Assembly: GCF_026625725.1 (NCBI RefSeq)
Contig: NZ_CP113060.1
Location: 1,308,001-1,372,000, forward strand
DNA: 64,000 nt
Direction: 5' to 3'
From: Pseudomonas sp. SL4(2022)
Lineage (GTDB): Bacteria; Pseudomonadota; Gammaproteobacteria; Pseudomonadales; Pseudomonadaceae
The translations under genes and the position numbers were made by a program. This document shows, in pieces, positions 36,324 through 46,600 of this stretch (positions are counted from its first letter, which is position 1; each line of letters begins with the position of its first letter). The notes under the pieces are model-generated. The model saw only the letters and a program-made list of their open reading frames with translations, was not told where the DNA came from and searched no databases.

Positions 36324-37778
36324 TTATGTCGGACGATAAACGCGCACATTGGCATGCCCCTCGCTGAGCAGGTGGTGGGCATGCAAACGGCTCATGATGC
36401 CTTTGTCGCAATACAGCAGGTATTGGCGCGCGGCATCCAGCTCCTTGAAGCGGCTGTTCAGGGCATAGAACGGCAACGCTTGTACTTCGATACCGGGCAG
36501 CTCCAGCGGCTGCTCTTCGGCATTATCCGGGTGGCGGATGTCGATGATGACATGCCCGGCCAGGGCTTCGCTGACTTCTTCGACCTTGATGTCCTTGCCC
36601 AGCTCGTCGATGACTTTGTCGATCGGCAGCAAGGTGGCACGCGTCAAGGCGCGCTCGAAGACCGCCATGTCCACCTGGCGCTCTTCATGTTCGATGCGGT
36701 CTTTCTTCGCCCGCGTGGTCGGGTTCACCGAGATCACGCCGCAGTATTCCGGCATGTGTTTGGCAAATTCGGCCGTGCCAATCTGCGTGGCCGTGTCGAT
36801 GATGTCCTGCTTGTGGCTGGCGATCAGCGGGCGCAGCACCAGCATGTCGGTAGCCGAATCGATCACCGAGAGATTCGGCAAGGTCTGGCTGGATACCTGG
36901 GAAATCGCCTCGCCCGTGACCAACGCATTGAGCTGCAGCTGCTCGGCCATGCGCGTGGCGGCGCGCAGCATCATGCGTTTCAAGATCACGCCCATCTGGC
37001 TGTTGTCGACCTTGCCGAGAATTTCACCCAGCACTTCCTCGAACGGCACGCTGATAAACAGCACACGCTGCGAGCTGCCGAACTTCTCCCACAAATAGTG
37101 CGCCACTTCCATCACGCCCAACTCGTGGGCACGGCCACCGAGGTTGAAGAAGCAGAAGTGGGTAACCAGACCACGGCGCATCATCTGGTAGGCCGCCACG
37201 GTGGAATCGAAACCACCGCTCATCAGCACCAGCGTTTGCTCCAGCGAGCCCAGCGGGTAACCGCCCAGACCTTCGTGCTGGTGATGAATGACGAACAGGC
37301 GTTGGTCGCGGATTTCCATGCGCACCACCACGTCCGGGTCTTTCAGCGAAATGCCCGCTGCGCCGCACTGTTGGCGCAACTGGCTGCCGACGTAACGCTC
37401 GATGTCCATGGAGCTGAAGGCATGCTTGCCAGCGCGCTTGCAGCGCACCGCAAAAATCTTGCCCGGTAACTGATCGGCAAAGTGCAGCTTGCACTTGGCC
37501 AACACGTCATCGAAGTCGCCCAGCGGGTATTCATCGACTTGCAGGAAGTGGGTGATGCCGGGGGTGCAGCTCAGCCGTTCGATCATCGCCTGCAGGGTTT
37601 TCGGTTCACTGATCTGGGTTTCGACTTCCAGGTTGTCCCACACACCGCTGACCTGCAGCTGTGGATCGAACTCACGCAAAACCGAACGAATATTCTTCGC
37701 CAGCTGCCGGATAAAGTGCTTACGCACCGGCCGACTTTTAATGGTGATTTCCGGGAAGACTTTAACGATCAGTTTCAT
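36324..37778 (-). CDS. thiI: tRNA 4-thiouridine synthase / sulfurtransferase ThiI
   Basis: A 484-residue three-part enzyme: N-terminal ferredoxin-like plus THUMP (about 60-165), the PP-loop ATPase with [17 protein letters not shown], and a C-terminal rhodanese domain (from about 400) with the active Cys in [11 protein letters not shown]. It makes s4U8 in tRNA and donates sulfur to thiazole synthesis. The ATG at 37778 is the family start ([15 protein letters not shown]); the frame runs on to 37913 without homology. Confidence 0.95.
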   Translation of the reverse strand: MKLIVKVFPEITIKSRPVRKHFIRQLAKNIRSVLREFDPQLQVSGVWDNLEVETQISEPKTLQAMIERLSCTPGITHFLQVDEYPLGDFDDVLAKCKLHFADQLPGKIFAVRCKRAGKHAFSSMDIERYVGSQLRQQCGAAGISLKDPDVVVRMEIRDQRLFVIHHQHEGLGGYPLGSLEQTLVLMSGGFDSTVAAYQMMRRGLVTHFCFFNLGGRAHELGVMEVAHYLWEKFGSSQRVLFISVPFEEVLGEILGKVDNSQMGVILKRMMLRAATRMAEQLQLNALVTGEAISQVSSQTLPNLSVIDSATDMLVLRPLIASHKQDIIDTATQIGTAEFAKHMPEYCGVISVNPTTRAKKDRIEHEERQVDMAVFERALTRATLLPIDKVIDELGKDIKVEEVSEALAGHVIIDIRHPDNAEEQPLELPGIEVQALPFYALNSRFKELDAARQYLLYCDKGIMSRLHAHHLLSEGHANVRVYRPT

Positions 37779-37874
37779 GAAAACGCTGCGTGCCGAGACG
37801 GCCAAAAAACAGGGGCGCGGATTATAGCGGAAATTGCTCAAGCTTTGATCAAAAATCCTCACCCAATCAAAACG

Positions 37875-37922
37875 CGCACCATTAAAGTGCGCGCAATAAA
37901 TATAGCGAACCATAACAGTGCA
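37875..37922 (+). promoter_or_regulatory. Two NtrC-type enhancer boxes upstream of glnA
   Basis: Box 1 (37875-37891) is CGCACC-ATTAA-AGTGCG and box 2 (37906-37922) is CGAACC-ATAAC-AGTGCA, each matching 9 of 12 fixed positions of TGCACC-N5-GGTGCA. Their centres are 31 bp apart, at about -138 and -107 from the expected start, close to the layout of E. coli glnA. Confidence 0.65.
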
Positions 37923-37994
37923 AATATTTATCGAGCAGCGCTATGCAGCCCCCGCCAGCCCTGAGTTTCAGGGCTTACACCCATTCCTGTGCAC

Positions 37995-38010
37995 TGGCAT
38001 GCAATTTGCT
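37995..38010 (+). promoter_or_regulatory. Sigma54 promoter of glnA
   Basis: TGGCATG-CAAT-TTGCT with the exact GG-N10-GC spacing. Expected start near 38021, 85 bases before the glnA ATG. Confidence 0.85.
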
Positions 38011-38105
38011 CCCTTGTGAGGCAGGATGCCCTGGCGGAGTATGCCGCCGGCCGTACCGTACTATTGAGGGCTCACGATTCGAGCCTTATCCACCTGGAGG
38101 ACAGC

Positions 38106-39512
38106 ATGTCGAAGTCGATTCAACTTATTAAAGAACACGACGTGAAGTGGGTTGACCTGCGCTTCACCGACACCAAGGGCAAACAGCACCACGTGACCAT
38201 GCCGGCACGCGATGCGCTGGACGACGAGTTCTTCGAAGTCGGCAAAATGTTCGACGGTTCCTCCATCCACGGCTGGAAAGGCATCGAAGCTTCCGACATG
38301 ATCCTGCTGCCGGTTGACGAAACCGCCGTACTGGATCCGTTCACCGAAGAGCCGACCCTGATCATCGTCTGCGACATCATCGAGCCGAGCACCATGCAAG
38401 GCTACGATCGTGACCCACGCTCGATCGCCAAGCGCGCGGAAGAATTCCTGAAAACCACCGGCATCGGTGACACCGTATTCGTTGGCCCGGAGCCTGAGTT
38501 CTTCATCTTCGACGAAGTGAAGTTCAAGTCCGACATCTCCGGCTCCATGTTCAAGATCTTCTCCGAACAAGGCTCCTGGAACACCGACGCTGACATCGAA
38601 GGCGGCAACAAGGGCCACCGCCCAGCTGTCAAAGGTGGCTACTTCCCAGTTCCGCCGTGCGACCACGACCACGAAATCCGTACTGCCATGTGTAATGCCA
38701 TGGAAGAAATGGGCCTGGTCATCGAAGTTCACCACCACGAAGTGGCCACTGCCGGCCAGAACGAAATCGGTGTGAAGTTCAACACCCTGGTGGCCAAGGC
38801 TGACGAAGTTCAGACCCTGAAGTACTGCGTACACAACGTGGCTGATGCCTATGGCAAAACCGCGACCTTCATGCCGAAGCCACTGTACGGTGACAACGGT
38901 TCGGGCATGCACGTGCACATGTCCATCTCCAAAGATGGCAAGAACACCTTCTCCGGCGAAGGCTATGCCGGCCTGTCCGATACCGCCCTGTACTTCATCG
39001 GCGGCATCATCAAGCACGGTAAAGCCCTGAACGGCTTCACCAACCCGTCGACCAACTCCTACAAGCGTCTGGTCCCAGGTTTCGAAGCTCCAGTAATGCT
39101 GGCTTACTCGGCGCGCAACCGTTCGGCCTCGATCCGTATTCCGTACGTGTCCAGCCCGAAAGCCCGCCGTATCGAAGCACGCTTCCCGGACCCGGCTGCC
39201 AACCCGTACCTGGCCTTCGCGGCTCTGCTGATGGCCGGTATCGACGGTATCCAGAACAAGATCCACCCTGGCGATGCGGCCGACAAGAACCTGTACGACC
39301 TGCCACCCGAAGAAGGCAAGCTGATCCCACAAGTGTGCGGCAGCCTGAAGGAGGCCCTGGAAGAGCTGGACAAAGGCCGTGCGTTCCTGACCAAAGGCGG
39401 CGTGTTCTCCGACGACTTCATCGATGCCTACATCGAGCTGAAGTCCGAAGAAGAAATCAAAGTACGTACCTTCGTACACCCGCTGGAATACGACCTGTAC
39501 TACAGCGTCTAA
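38106..39512 (+). CDS. glnA: Glutamine synthetase type I
   Basis: A 468-residue GlnA, making glutamine from glutamate, ammonia and ATP. The adenylylation tyrosine is in [10 protein letters not shown], so activity is controlled by GlnE, and [14 protein letters not shown] is the ATP/active-site block. GGAGG five bases before the ATG fixes the start. Its leader carries a sigma54 promoter and NtrC boxes (nitrogen-limitation control), and a terminator follows. Confidence 0.98.
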   Translation: MSKSIQLIKEHDVKWVDLRFTDTKGKQHHVTMPARDALDDEFFEVGKMFDGSSIHGWKGIEASDMILLPVDETAVLDPFTEEPTLIIVCDIIEPSTMQGYDRDPRSIAKRAEEFLKTTGIGDTVFVGPEPEFFIFDEVKFKSDISGSMFKIFSEQGSWNTDADIEGGNKGHRPAVKGGYFPVPPCDHDHEIRTAMCNAMEEMGLVIEVHHHEVATAGQNEIGVKFNTLVAKADEVQTLKYCVHNVADAYGKTATFMPKPLYGDNGSGMHVHMSISKDGKNTFSGEGYAGLSDTALYFIGGIIKHGKALNGFTNPSTNSYKRLVPGFEAPVMLAYSARNRSASIRIPYVSSPKARRIEARFPDPAANPYLAFAALLMAGIDGIQNKIHPGDAADKNLYDLPPEEGKLIPQVCGSLKEALEELDKGRAFLTKGGVFSDDFIDAYIELKSEEEIKVRTFVHPLEYDLYYSV

Positions 39513-39530
39513 TCCGGCACGCAACACAAG

Positions 39531-39555
39531 AGGCCACCTTCGGGTGGCCTTTTTG
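39531..39555 (+). terminator. Terminator of glnA
   Basis: AGGCCACC-TTCG-GGTGGCCT followed by TTTT, a textbook UUCG-capped hairpin. Confidence 0.92.
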
Positions 39556-39686
39556 CGTTTGGCGCCGCGCACAAACCACCTTTCGCGCCGTAGTTTTCTG
39601 CGCTGGTACACGCTCAGCCATTTGCGTGCTTGCCAGAGCGCCTCACCAGTGCAAGGCTTAGGGCACATTACCCGGGAGAGTCAGGC

Positions 39687-40250
39687 ATGCGCCCTCTACT
39701 TATCTGCCTGCTGCTGAGCCTGGCCTTGCCGGCCAGTGCACAGATCTACAAATACACCGACGCCAACGGCAATACGGTCTTCACTGACCAACCGCCGGAA
39801 GGCCAGGCAACGCAGAATGTCGAACTGCCCAAAACCAACAGCGTAACCCTGGCGGTACCCCCCGCCCCAGCGCCCAGCACACCGAGCGACAGCGGTACCG
39901 CCGCAGTGCCCTATAGCACCCTGCAACTCACCGACCTGCCCAGTGAGGAAGCGCTGCGCGCCAACAACGGCACCTTCAGCGTCGGCGTAGCGATCGAGCC
40001 ACGTCTGGCCAGCAACCATCTACTGCGTTTGCTGCTGGACGGCAAACCTCATGGCCAACTCAGCAATGCACCACGCCTGCAGGTGAACAATGCCGACCGC
40101 GGTGAACACAGCCTGGCGGTGGAGGTACTGAGTGCAGGCAAGCCAATCCAGCAGAGCGCCACGGTGACCTTCACCGTGCAGCGGGTGAATACCAGCAGCC
40201 CGGCCCTGCGACCACCACCGCCAAAACCCACACCAAAGCCAGCCACCTGA
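39687..40250 (+). CDS. DUF4124 domain periplasmic protein
   Basis: A 187-residue exported protein. Signal peptide cleaved near ASAQ, then the DUF4124 motif IYKYTDANGNTVFTDQPP, then a Pro/Ala linker and a C-terminal beta domain (about 80-165), possibly Ig-like, ending in a Pro/Lys tail. Function unknown. It forms a tandem pair with the next gene, with three bases between. The motif lacks any known catalytic residues. Confidence 0.85.
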   Translation: MRPLLICLLLSLALPASAQIYKYTDANGNTVFTDQPPEGQATQNVELPKTNSVTLAVPPAPAPSTPSDSGTAAVPYSTLQLTDLPSEEALRANNGTFSVGVAIEPRLASNHLLRLLLDGKPHGQLSNAPRLQVNNADRGEHSLAVEVLSAGKPIQQSATVTFTVQRVNTSSPALRPPPPKPTPKPAT

Positions 40251-40253
40251 CCT

Positions 40254-40871
40254 ATGCGAACTCTGCTGTTATGCGGCCTGCTACTGCTCGCCCTGCCTAC
40301 TCTGGCGCAGGTCTATACCTACATTGATGCCGACGGTAACCGGGTGTTTACCGACAAACCCAAGTCCGGCAATGCCGAGCGCGTCGAACTGGTGCCCAGC
40401 AACGCCATGCCCGCCCAACCGGCGTCGGCGGCACCGGTTATCGCGGCCCCGCCCGAACCGGCGCTGCGCTACAACCTGCTGCGCATTCTGGTACCCCAGC
40501 CGGATGCCACCATCCGGGATGCTGCCGGCAACCTGATCGTCAGCGTCAACAGCGAGCCCGACCTCCACCCGCAGCACAGCTACCGCCTGCTGCTGGACGG
40601 CGAACAGGTAGGCGAAGTGGGCAGCAGCCCGGTGTTTCCGCTGGAGAATATCGACCGCGGCACCCATCAACTGGCGGTCGAAATCATTGATGCGCAAGGC
40701 CGCATCATCGAACGTACGCCCAGTCAGCCCTTTCACATGCTGCGCATTTCCCTGGCGCAGAAACGCATGGTCACCCCCTGCAAGAAGGCCGACTATGGCG
40801 TGCGTCCTGAGTGTCCACTGAAGGACAAGCCGCCAGAGAAAAAAGACATCCCTTTCGTGCCCTTCCTCTGA
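40254..40871 (+). CDS. DUF4124 domain periplasmic protein, paralogue
   Basis: A 205-residue relative of the preceding gene: signal peptide (LPTLAQ), DUF4124 motif VYTYIDADGNRVFTDKP, a linker and a homologous beta domain (SYRLLLDGEQVGEVGSSPVF against LLRLLLDGKPHGQL). It has a charged C-terminal extension with two cysteines (PCKKADYGVRPECPLK), probably a disulfide. The pair occupies the same place between glnA and ntrB in PAO1. Confidence 0.85.
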   Translation: MRTLLLCGLLLLALPTLAQVYTYIDADGNRVFTDKPKSGNAERVELVPSNAMPAQPASAAPVIAAPPEPALRYNLLRILVPQPDATIRDAAGNLIVSVNSEPDLHPQHSYRLLLDGEQVGEVGSSPVFPLENIDRGTHQLAVEIIDAQGRIIERTPSQPFHMLRISLAQKRMVTPCKKADYGVRPECPLKDKPPEKKDIPFVPFL

Positions 40872-40910
40872 TAGCAACGCGACTCGCGACGAAACGGCAA
40901 CAGACCCTGG

Positions 40911-40927
40911 CGCACCAACAAGGTGCA
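40911..40927 (+). promoter_or_regulatory. NtrC box upstream of ntrB
   Basis: CGCACC-AACAA-GGTGCA matches 11 of 12 fixed positions of TGCACC-N5-GGTGCA, the best NtrC box in the window. Centre at about -154 from the sigma54 start below. Confidence 0.7.
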
Positions 40928-41046
40928 TTCAGGCGTGCTGCGTTTCTATACTCTCCCTGTTTTGGGTCGCACCGCAGCGCCCAATTGCGCTGAATAGTCG
41001 CCAATTCGCCGCATTCCACAGCCAAACACGCTTCTTTTCGGGGCTT

Positions 41047-41062
41047 TGGTTTGCTTCTTGCA
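41047..41062 (+). promoter_or_regulatory. Sigma54-like promoter before ntrBC
   Basis: TGGTTTG-CTTC-TTGCA, with GG-N10-GC spacing. Expected start near 41073, 35 bases before the ntrB ATG. The -24 half is weak (TTT for CAC). Confidence 0.6.
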
Positions 41063-41107
41063 TTTTCCAGCCACACTGCTGGAGCCCAAGGGTCTGCGAC
41101 ATTCCAT

Positions 41108-42193
41108 ATGATCATCAACGACGCACTGCATCGCCTGCTGCTGGACAACCTGACCACGGCCACCTTGCTGCTCAACGACAACCTGCGTCTTGAGTACATG
41201 AACCCGGCAGCGGAGATGCTCCTGGCTGTCAGTGGCCAGCGCAGTCACGGCCAATTCATCAGCGAACTGTTCACTGAATCCAGCGAAGCCCTCAGCGCGT
41301 TGCGTCTGGCGGTAGAGCACGCCCACCCGTTCAACAAACGTGAAGCGGTGCTGACCTCCGTCAGCGGGCAGACCCTGACCGTCGACTACGCGGTAACGCC
41401 GGTGCTCAATCGCGGCGAAACCCTGCTGCTGCTGGAAGTCCACCCGCGTGATCGGCTGCTGCGCATCACCAAGGAAGAAGCCCAGCTGTCGAAACAGGAA
41501 ACCACCAAAATGCTGGTGCGCGGCCTGGCTCATGAGATTAAAAATCCGCTGGGGGGTATTCGTGGAGCAGCGCAGTTGTTGGCGCGTGAACTGCCCGAGG
41601 AGAGCCTCAAGGATTACACCAACGTGATCATTGAGGAGGCCGACCGCCTGCGTAATCTGGTGGACCGCATGCTCGGCTCGAACAAGCTGCCCTCCCTGGC
41701 GCTGACCAACGTGCATGAAGTGCTGGAGCGCGTCGGCAGCCTGGTGGAAGCGGAAAGCCAGGGCAGCATCATTTTGGTGCGCGATTACGACCCGAGCATT
41801 CCGGATGTCCTGATCGACCGTGAACAGATGATTCAGGCGGTGCTGAATATCGTGCGCAACGCCATGCAGGCACTGTCCGGACAAACCGATCTGCGCCTGG
41901 GCCGCATCACCCTGCGCACCCGCACCCTGCGCCAGTTCACCATTGGCCACACCCGGCATCGCCTGGTGACGAAAATCGAAATCATCGACAACGGCCCCGG
42001 CATACCGCCCGAGCTGCAAGAAACCATCTTCTACCCCATGGTCAGCGGGCGTGCCGACGGCACCGGCCTGGGCCTGGCCATCACCCAGAACATTATCAGT
42101 CAGCACCAAGGCCTGATCGAATGCGAGAGCCATCCGGGCCATACCGTGTTCTCGATCTTCCTGCCGCTGGAACAAGGAGCATCACCGTCATGA
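41108..42193 (+). CDS. ntrB: Nitrogen-regulation sensor kinase NtrB (GlnL)
   Basis: A 361-residue soluble kinase: PAS domain (residues 5-110), HisKA with H-box RGLAHEIKNPLGGIRGAAQL, and HATPase_c with NAMQAL, DNGPGIPPEL and TGLGLAI. With PII it phosphorylates or dephosphorylates NtrC according to nitrogen state. The start is the ATG at 41108; the frame extends to 41051 without homology. Its stop codon overlaps the ntrC start (ATGA). Confidence 0.97.
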   Translation: MIINDALHRLLLDNLTTATLLLNDNLRLEYMNPAAEMLLAVSGQRSHGQFISELFTESSEALSALRLAVEHAHPFNKREAVLTSVSGQTLTVDYAVTPVLNRGETLLLLEVHPRDRLLRITKEEAQLSKQETTKMLVRGLAHEIKNPLGGIRGAAQLLARELPEESLKDYTNVIIEEADRLRNLVDRMLGSNKLPSLALTNVHEVLERVGSLVEAESQGSIILVRDYDPSIPDVLIDREQMIQAVLNIVRNAMQALSGQTDLRLGRITLRTRTLRQFTIGHTRHRLVTKIEIIDNGPGIPPELQETIFYPMVSGRADGTGLGLAITQNIISQHQGLIECESHPGHTVFSIFLPLEQGASPS

Positions 42194-43623
42194 GTCGCAG
42201 TGAAACCGTCTGGATTGTCGATGACGACCGTTCCATCCGCTGGGTACTGGAAAAAGCCCTGCAACAAGAAGGCATGACCACGCAGAGCTTCGACAGCGCC
42301 GATGGTGTGCTCAACCGCCTGAGCCGGCAGCAACCGGATGTGATCATTTCCGATATCCGTATGCCGGGGGCCAGCGGCCTTGATCTGCTGGCACGCATCC
42401 GCGAGCTGTATCCGCGTTTGCCGGTGATCATCATGACCGCCCATTCCGACCTGGACAGCGCCGTGGCGTCTTACCAGGGTGGCGCGTTCGAATACCTGCC
42501 CAAGCCGTTTGATGTCGACGAAGCGGTGTCGCTGGTCAAACGCGCCAACCTGCACGCACAGGAACAGCAAAGCCTGGCCGCGCCGGTCGAGCAGCCGCGC
42601 ACACCGGAAATCATCGGTGAAGCGCCGGCCATGCAGGAGGTGTTTCGCGCCATCGGTCGCCTCTCGCACTCCAACATCACCGTATTGATCAACGGCGAGT
42701 CCGGCACCGGCAAGGAGCTGGTCGCCCACGCCCTGCACCGCCACAGCCCGCGCGCGGCCTCCCCCTTTATTGCGCTGAACATGGCGGCGATTCCCAAAGA
42801 TTTGATGGAATCCGAGCTGTTCGGCCACGAGAAGGGGGCGTTTACCGGTGCCGCCAACCAGCGGCGCGGGCGCTTCGAACAGGCCGACGGCGGCACGCTG
42901 TTTCTCGATGAAATCGGCGATATGCCAGCCGACACCCAGACCCGCCTGCTGCGCGTGCTGGCTGATGGCGAGTTTTACCGCGTGGGGGGCCACACCCCGG
43001 TGAAGGTCGATGTGCGCATCATCGCCGCCACCCACCAGAACTTGGAAAGCCTGGTGCAGGCTGGCAAGTTCCGTGAGGACTTGTTCCACCGCCTCAACGT
43101 CATCCGCATCCACATCCCGCGCCTGTCGGATCGCCGCGAAGACATCCCGACGCTGGCCCGCCACTTCCTCAGCCGCGCCGCGCTGGAACTGGCCGTCGAA
43201 CCCAAGCTGCTGAAAAGCGAAACCGAAGACTACCTCAAACACCTGCCGTGGCCGGGCAACGTGCGCCAGTTGGAGAACACCTGCCGCTGGATCACCGTCA
43301 TGGCCTCCGGGCGTGAAGTGCATGTCGACGACCTGCCGCCCGAACTGCTCAGCCAACCGCAGGAAAGCGCCCCGGCCAGCAACTGGGAACAAGCCCTGCG
43401 CCAATGGGCCGATCAGGCCTTGGGCCGTGGCCAATCCAGCTTGCTCGACACCGCCGTACCGGCCTTCGAGCGGATCATGATCGAAACCGCGCTCAAACAC
43501 ACCGCCGGCCGCCGCCGCGACGCCGCCGTGCTGCTGGGCTGGGGCCGCAATACCTTGACGCGCAAGATCAAGGAACTGGGCATGAACGTTGAAAGTGCTG
43601 ATGACGAGGACAGCGACGACTGA
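42190..43623 (+). CDS. ntrC: Nitrogen-regulation response regulator NtrC (GlnG)
   Basis: A 477-residue sigma54 activator: receiver domain with the phospho-Asp in VIISDIRMPG, AAA+ core with Walker A GESGTGKE, the GAFTGA sigma54 loop, Walker B LFLDEIGD, and a C-terminal Fis-type helix-turn-helix (RRRDAAVLLGWGRNTLTRK). It should act at the NtrC boxes seen before glnA, ntrB and the sRNA at 61580. Coupled to ntrB by four bases. Confidence 0.98.
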   Translation: MSRSETVWIVDDDRSIRWVLEKALQQEGMTTQSFDSADGVLNRLSRQQPDVIISDIRMPGASGLDLLARIRELYPRLPVIIMTAHSDLDSAVASYQGGAFEYLPKPFDVDEAVSLVKRANLHAQEQQSLAAPVEQPRTPEIIGEAPAMQEVFRAIGRLSHSNITVLINGESGTGKELVAHALHRHSPRAASPFIALNMAAIPKDLMESELFGHEKGAFTGAANQRRGRFEQADGGTLFLDEIGDMPADTQTRLLRVLADGEFYRVGGHTPVKVDVRIIAATHQNLESLVQAGKFREDLFHRLNVIRIHIPRLSDRREDIPTLARHFLSRAALELAVEPKLLKSETEDYLKHLPWPGNVRQLENTCRWITVMASGREVHVDDLPPELLSQPQESAPASNWEQALRQWADQALGRGQSSLLDTAVPAFERIMIETALKHTAGRRRDAAVLLGWGRNTLTRKIKELGMNVESADDEDSDD

Positions 43624-43646
43624 TCCCTCGCACCTTAGCCGATCCA

Positions 43647-43680
43647 AGCAAGGCCGCCGCACAGGCGGCCTTGCTGTTTC
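43647..43680. terminator. Bidirectional terminator between ntrC and mshQ
   Basis: AGCAAGGCCGCC, loop GCACA, exact complement, then GTTT. It sits at the junction of the nitrogen genes and the MSHA cluster. Confidence 0.8.
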
Positions 43681-46600
43681 AGCGATACAGTTCGCGGCGG
43701 TAGATCACCGGGGCCGAGCCCTTGTAGATCCCAAAACTGGCCAGGCCACGCGCAGCCGAACGGGTCGCCCCGTCCCAGGGGTACTGCAACCAGCTGGGCG
43801 CGGATGGAAAACTGACTTGCACCGAACCGTCGTTGCCGTTGCCGGGTGCACTCATTAACACCTGCCGTTGAGTTGGATCCAGCGGCCAAGCCAGGCTGGC
43901 CGTGGTTTCCCCAGAGGCCAGATGGCCACTGAATTGATCCAGCTGCGCCGCCCCCAGGCTGACAGCCGTGGTGCAGGTGTCCAACCCTTCAGGCCGAAAG
44001 CTGCCAGTGGCCACAGCCTGCCAACTCTCCAGCACCACCGGCAGCCCCAGCCCCTGCAGTTCCGAGCCATGCGCGTTGCCCAGGCGCAAGCGGCCGAGAC
44101 GCACCTGGCTACCGAGGTTGTTGTTTGCATCAATCGTGAAGTCGTAATTGAAATCCTGGCAGCCGCTGCCATGGCACACCGCCTGGCCCTGGTCATCCTC
44201 GCGCAAGCTGGCCGCGAGAAAAGTCTGGCGGATCCTGGCATCAAAGGGGTAGTCGTCACTGCTGGGCGTGATCGCGGGCGTATAGAGCAGTTGCTCACCC
44301 GTCCAGCGATAGGTACGCAACCCATCACCGTTATCAGCCCCCAGCACCGCCAGGTTGGCAGTGCCCTGACGGGTCAGCCGCACATCCCGAGCGGCGATGC
44401 CGGTGATTGAGCTGTAAGTGCCGACTGCCGGCGCTGCCAGCTTCCAGAAAGCCCCGCGGTCATAGTTTGTGGTTACACCGCCATTGCGGTTCATGGCCGT
44501 GACCGTCAGTGTGGGCTGGCGGTCATTGGCGAACCCCATTGGCTGGCCCTGATAGCTGAAAGCGCTGCCACAACTGGGGGTCAGGCTGGCACTGCCCTGA
44601 GCGCTTAAAAAGGCCGGAATAAAACGACCCACCGGCTCGCTGCTACCGCCACTGACCGTTTCCCCATCCAGATAACTGCCTGTCGGCGGAGTAGCGGTGA
44701 TGGTGAAGACACCGACCTCGGAAACCGAGTGGTTCGTAAGCGTTGCATTACCCAGGGCATGGTTATAGCGATCGGGGGTTACTGTGCCATTGCTGCCCCC
44801 GCTCGGGGCGACTACTGCGCTGCTCAGACCAATATTCGCGAGGCGGAAATTGGGGGTGGTGACATTGCCGTTGCACAGCTGTGTCGCCGTCAGCGCCTCG
44901 CCATCGGCCTGCCAGCCCACTGCACGAATGGTCAGAGGGAAATTGTCACCCGCACGGATGCCGCCGGGGAACACCGAACAGCTGGCGTCATTGCAACTGG
45001 TGCTCGGCGCGAGAAGGCTGGCGGTCTGCAGACACAGGCCATAAGGCTTGCTGATAAACAGATCGTCAGTCGCGGCATTGTCCAGCACCAGCCCGTCGTC
45101 GCCACTGCCGGCCCCGCCCTGATAGCGGGCACTCAGTTTCATCTCCCCGGCATCGTCGTAACGCACGGTCAGCGGCGCAGTGCCGGTGGCATCGAAGTCG
45201 AGCGCCAGGCTCACCGCCGTGTCACCGACATTGCTGCCGTTGACCACCACGGGCTGGGAGCCATTATTCGGATTGCTATAGGCCGAGGTGAAGCTGACGC
45301 TGCGCGTGACGTTGGCAAAGGCCGGCACGCATTGCAGCGCATTATCCGCCTTGCGCACCGCGCTGAGGGTGGCCGCTGTAGGTTTGGCCGCCAGCATGTT
45401 CGGCACCTGCAGCAGCAGACCGCTGTTGGCATAACTGATCTGGCAGCCGGCGGTTGAGCAGACGGTTTGGCTGTTGGGCCTGGTAACGGGCACTGAGCTG
45501 AGATCATCGATGACCACTGTTCCCACCGTGGGCACGCGCAGCTGTGCCTGTGCCGAGCCACCACTGAAAACGAGGGTTTTGCCGTTCTCGACCGTTGCCG
45601 GGGGCGTGGCGGTCCAGTAATTGTCCGGGCTTAGCGTGACCCTCACCGGCCCATTGAACAGGCTGCTGCAGCTGGCATCGGCACAGGCGCGAATGGCCAC
45701 GGGCTGTGGATTGCAGGTCAGTGCATTGGGCGAGTAGCTGAACTCGAAATGATCGATCTGCTGGCCGATGGGATTAATCGTGGTGGCACAGACTTGCAGG
45801 TCGTCGAGCTCATGAATATTGGTCGAGCCGCCGGTGGAGCCGGTTAACGACAGGTAGAAATCCTCAGGCAGGGCTGCCTGCTGATTAGCCGCTGCCAGCA
45901 CATTGACCGCATTCAGATTGGGCAGCACCACGAAACCACTGCCGGTGTCGCGCTCCACGGTCACCCGCGCTTCATTGCTGAAGCGGCCATCCACAGTAAT
46001 GCGGTAGGTGTGTCCGGGAGCCGCCGCGCTACTCGCGGGGCTATCGACCTCAGGATTGAGGTTGGCGGGAGTGCCTGCGATGTAACGGTAACCGCTGGTT
46101 CCTCCGGCATTACCCGAACCCCGTATAGCCACCGAATCAGGGCGTTGCTGCTGTGGGTTGTCACCGCCTTCGACTGAAAAATTGCCGTACTCGTCGAGGC
46201 CCACACCCAGCCAGCCACCGGCAAACCCGGGGTTGGCGGCATCTCCACGCGTGCCATAGCCCAACGGCCCGCCAAACGCACCCGGTTGCGGCGTCACCGT
46301 GGCATCCGAAAGCACTACGGCCACGCCATCGGCACCCGAGCCGTTGTAGGCGTAATACTTGAACTGCACCTGGATAAAGTTACCGGCGGCGGGGAACAGC
46401 CGCTGCAAGGTAGAAGCGGTGGAGACGTTGACCTGATTACTGGTCAGGCGCATACGCGCGGCCGTCACGGTCGGAGTGAAGGACGTTGCACCGCGGCTTG
46501 CCACTGCCCAGTCATTGCCCAGGCTGCCATCGTCAAAATTGTCACTGAAGCACTGCAAGCTCACCGCACAGGCGTGACGCTCGGCCACCAGCGCACTGAT

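Noticed and set aside
38061..39668. A 535-codon open frame antisense to glnA
   Set aside because: A shadow of GC3-rich glnA codons; no domains.
42100..43662. A 520-codon open frame antisense to ntrC
   Set aside because: Same reason: ntrC is intact on the other strand.
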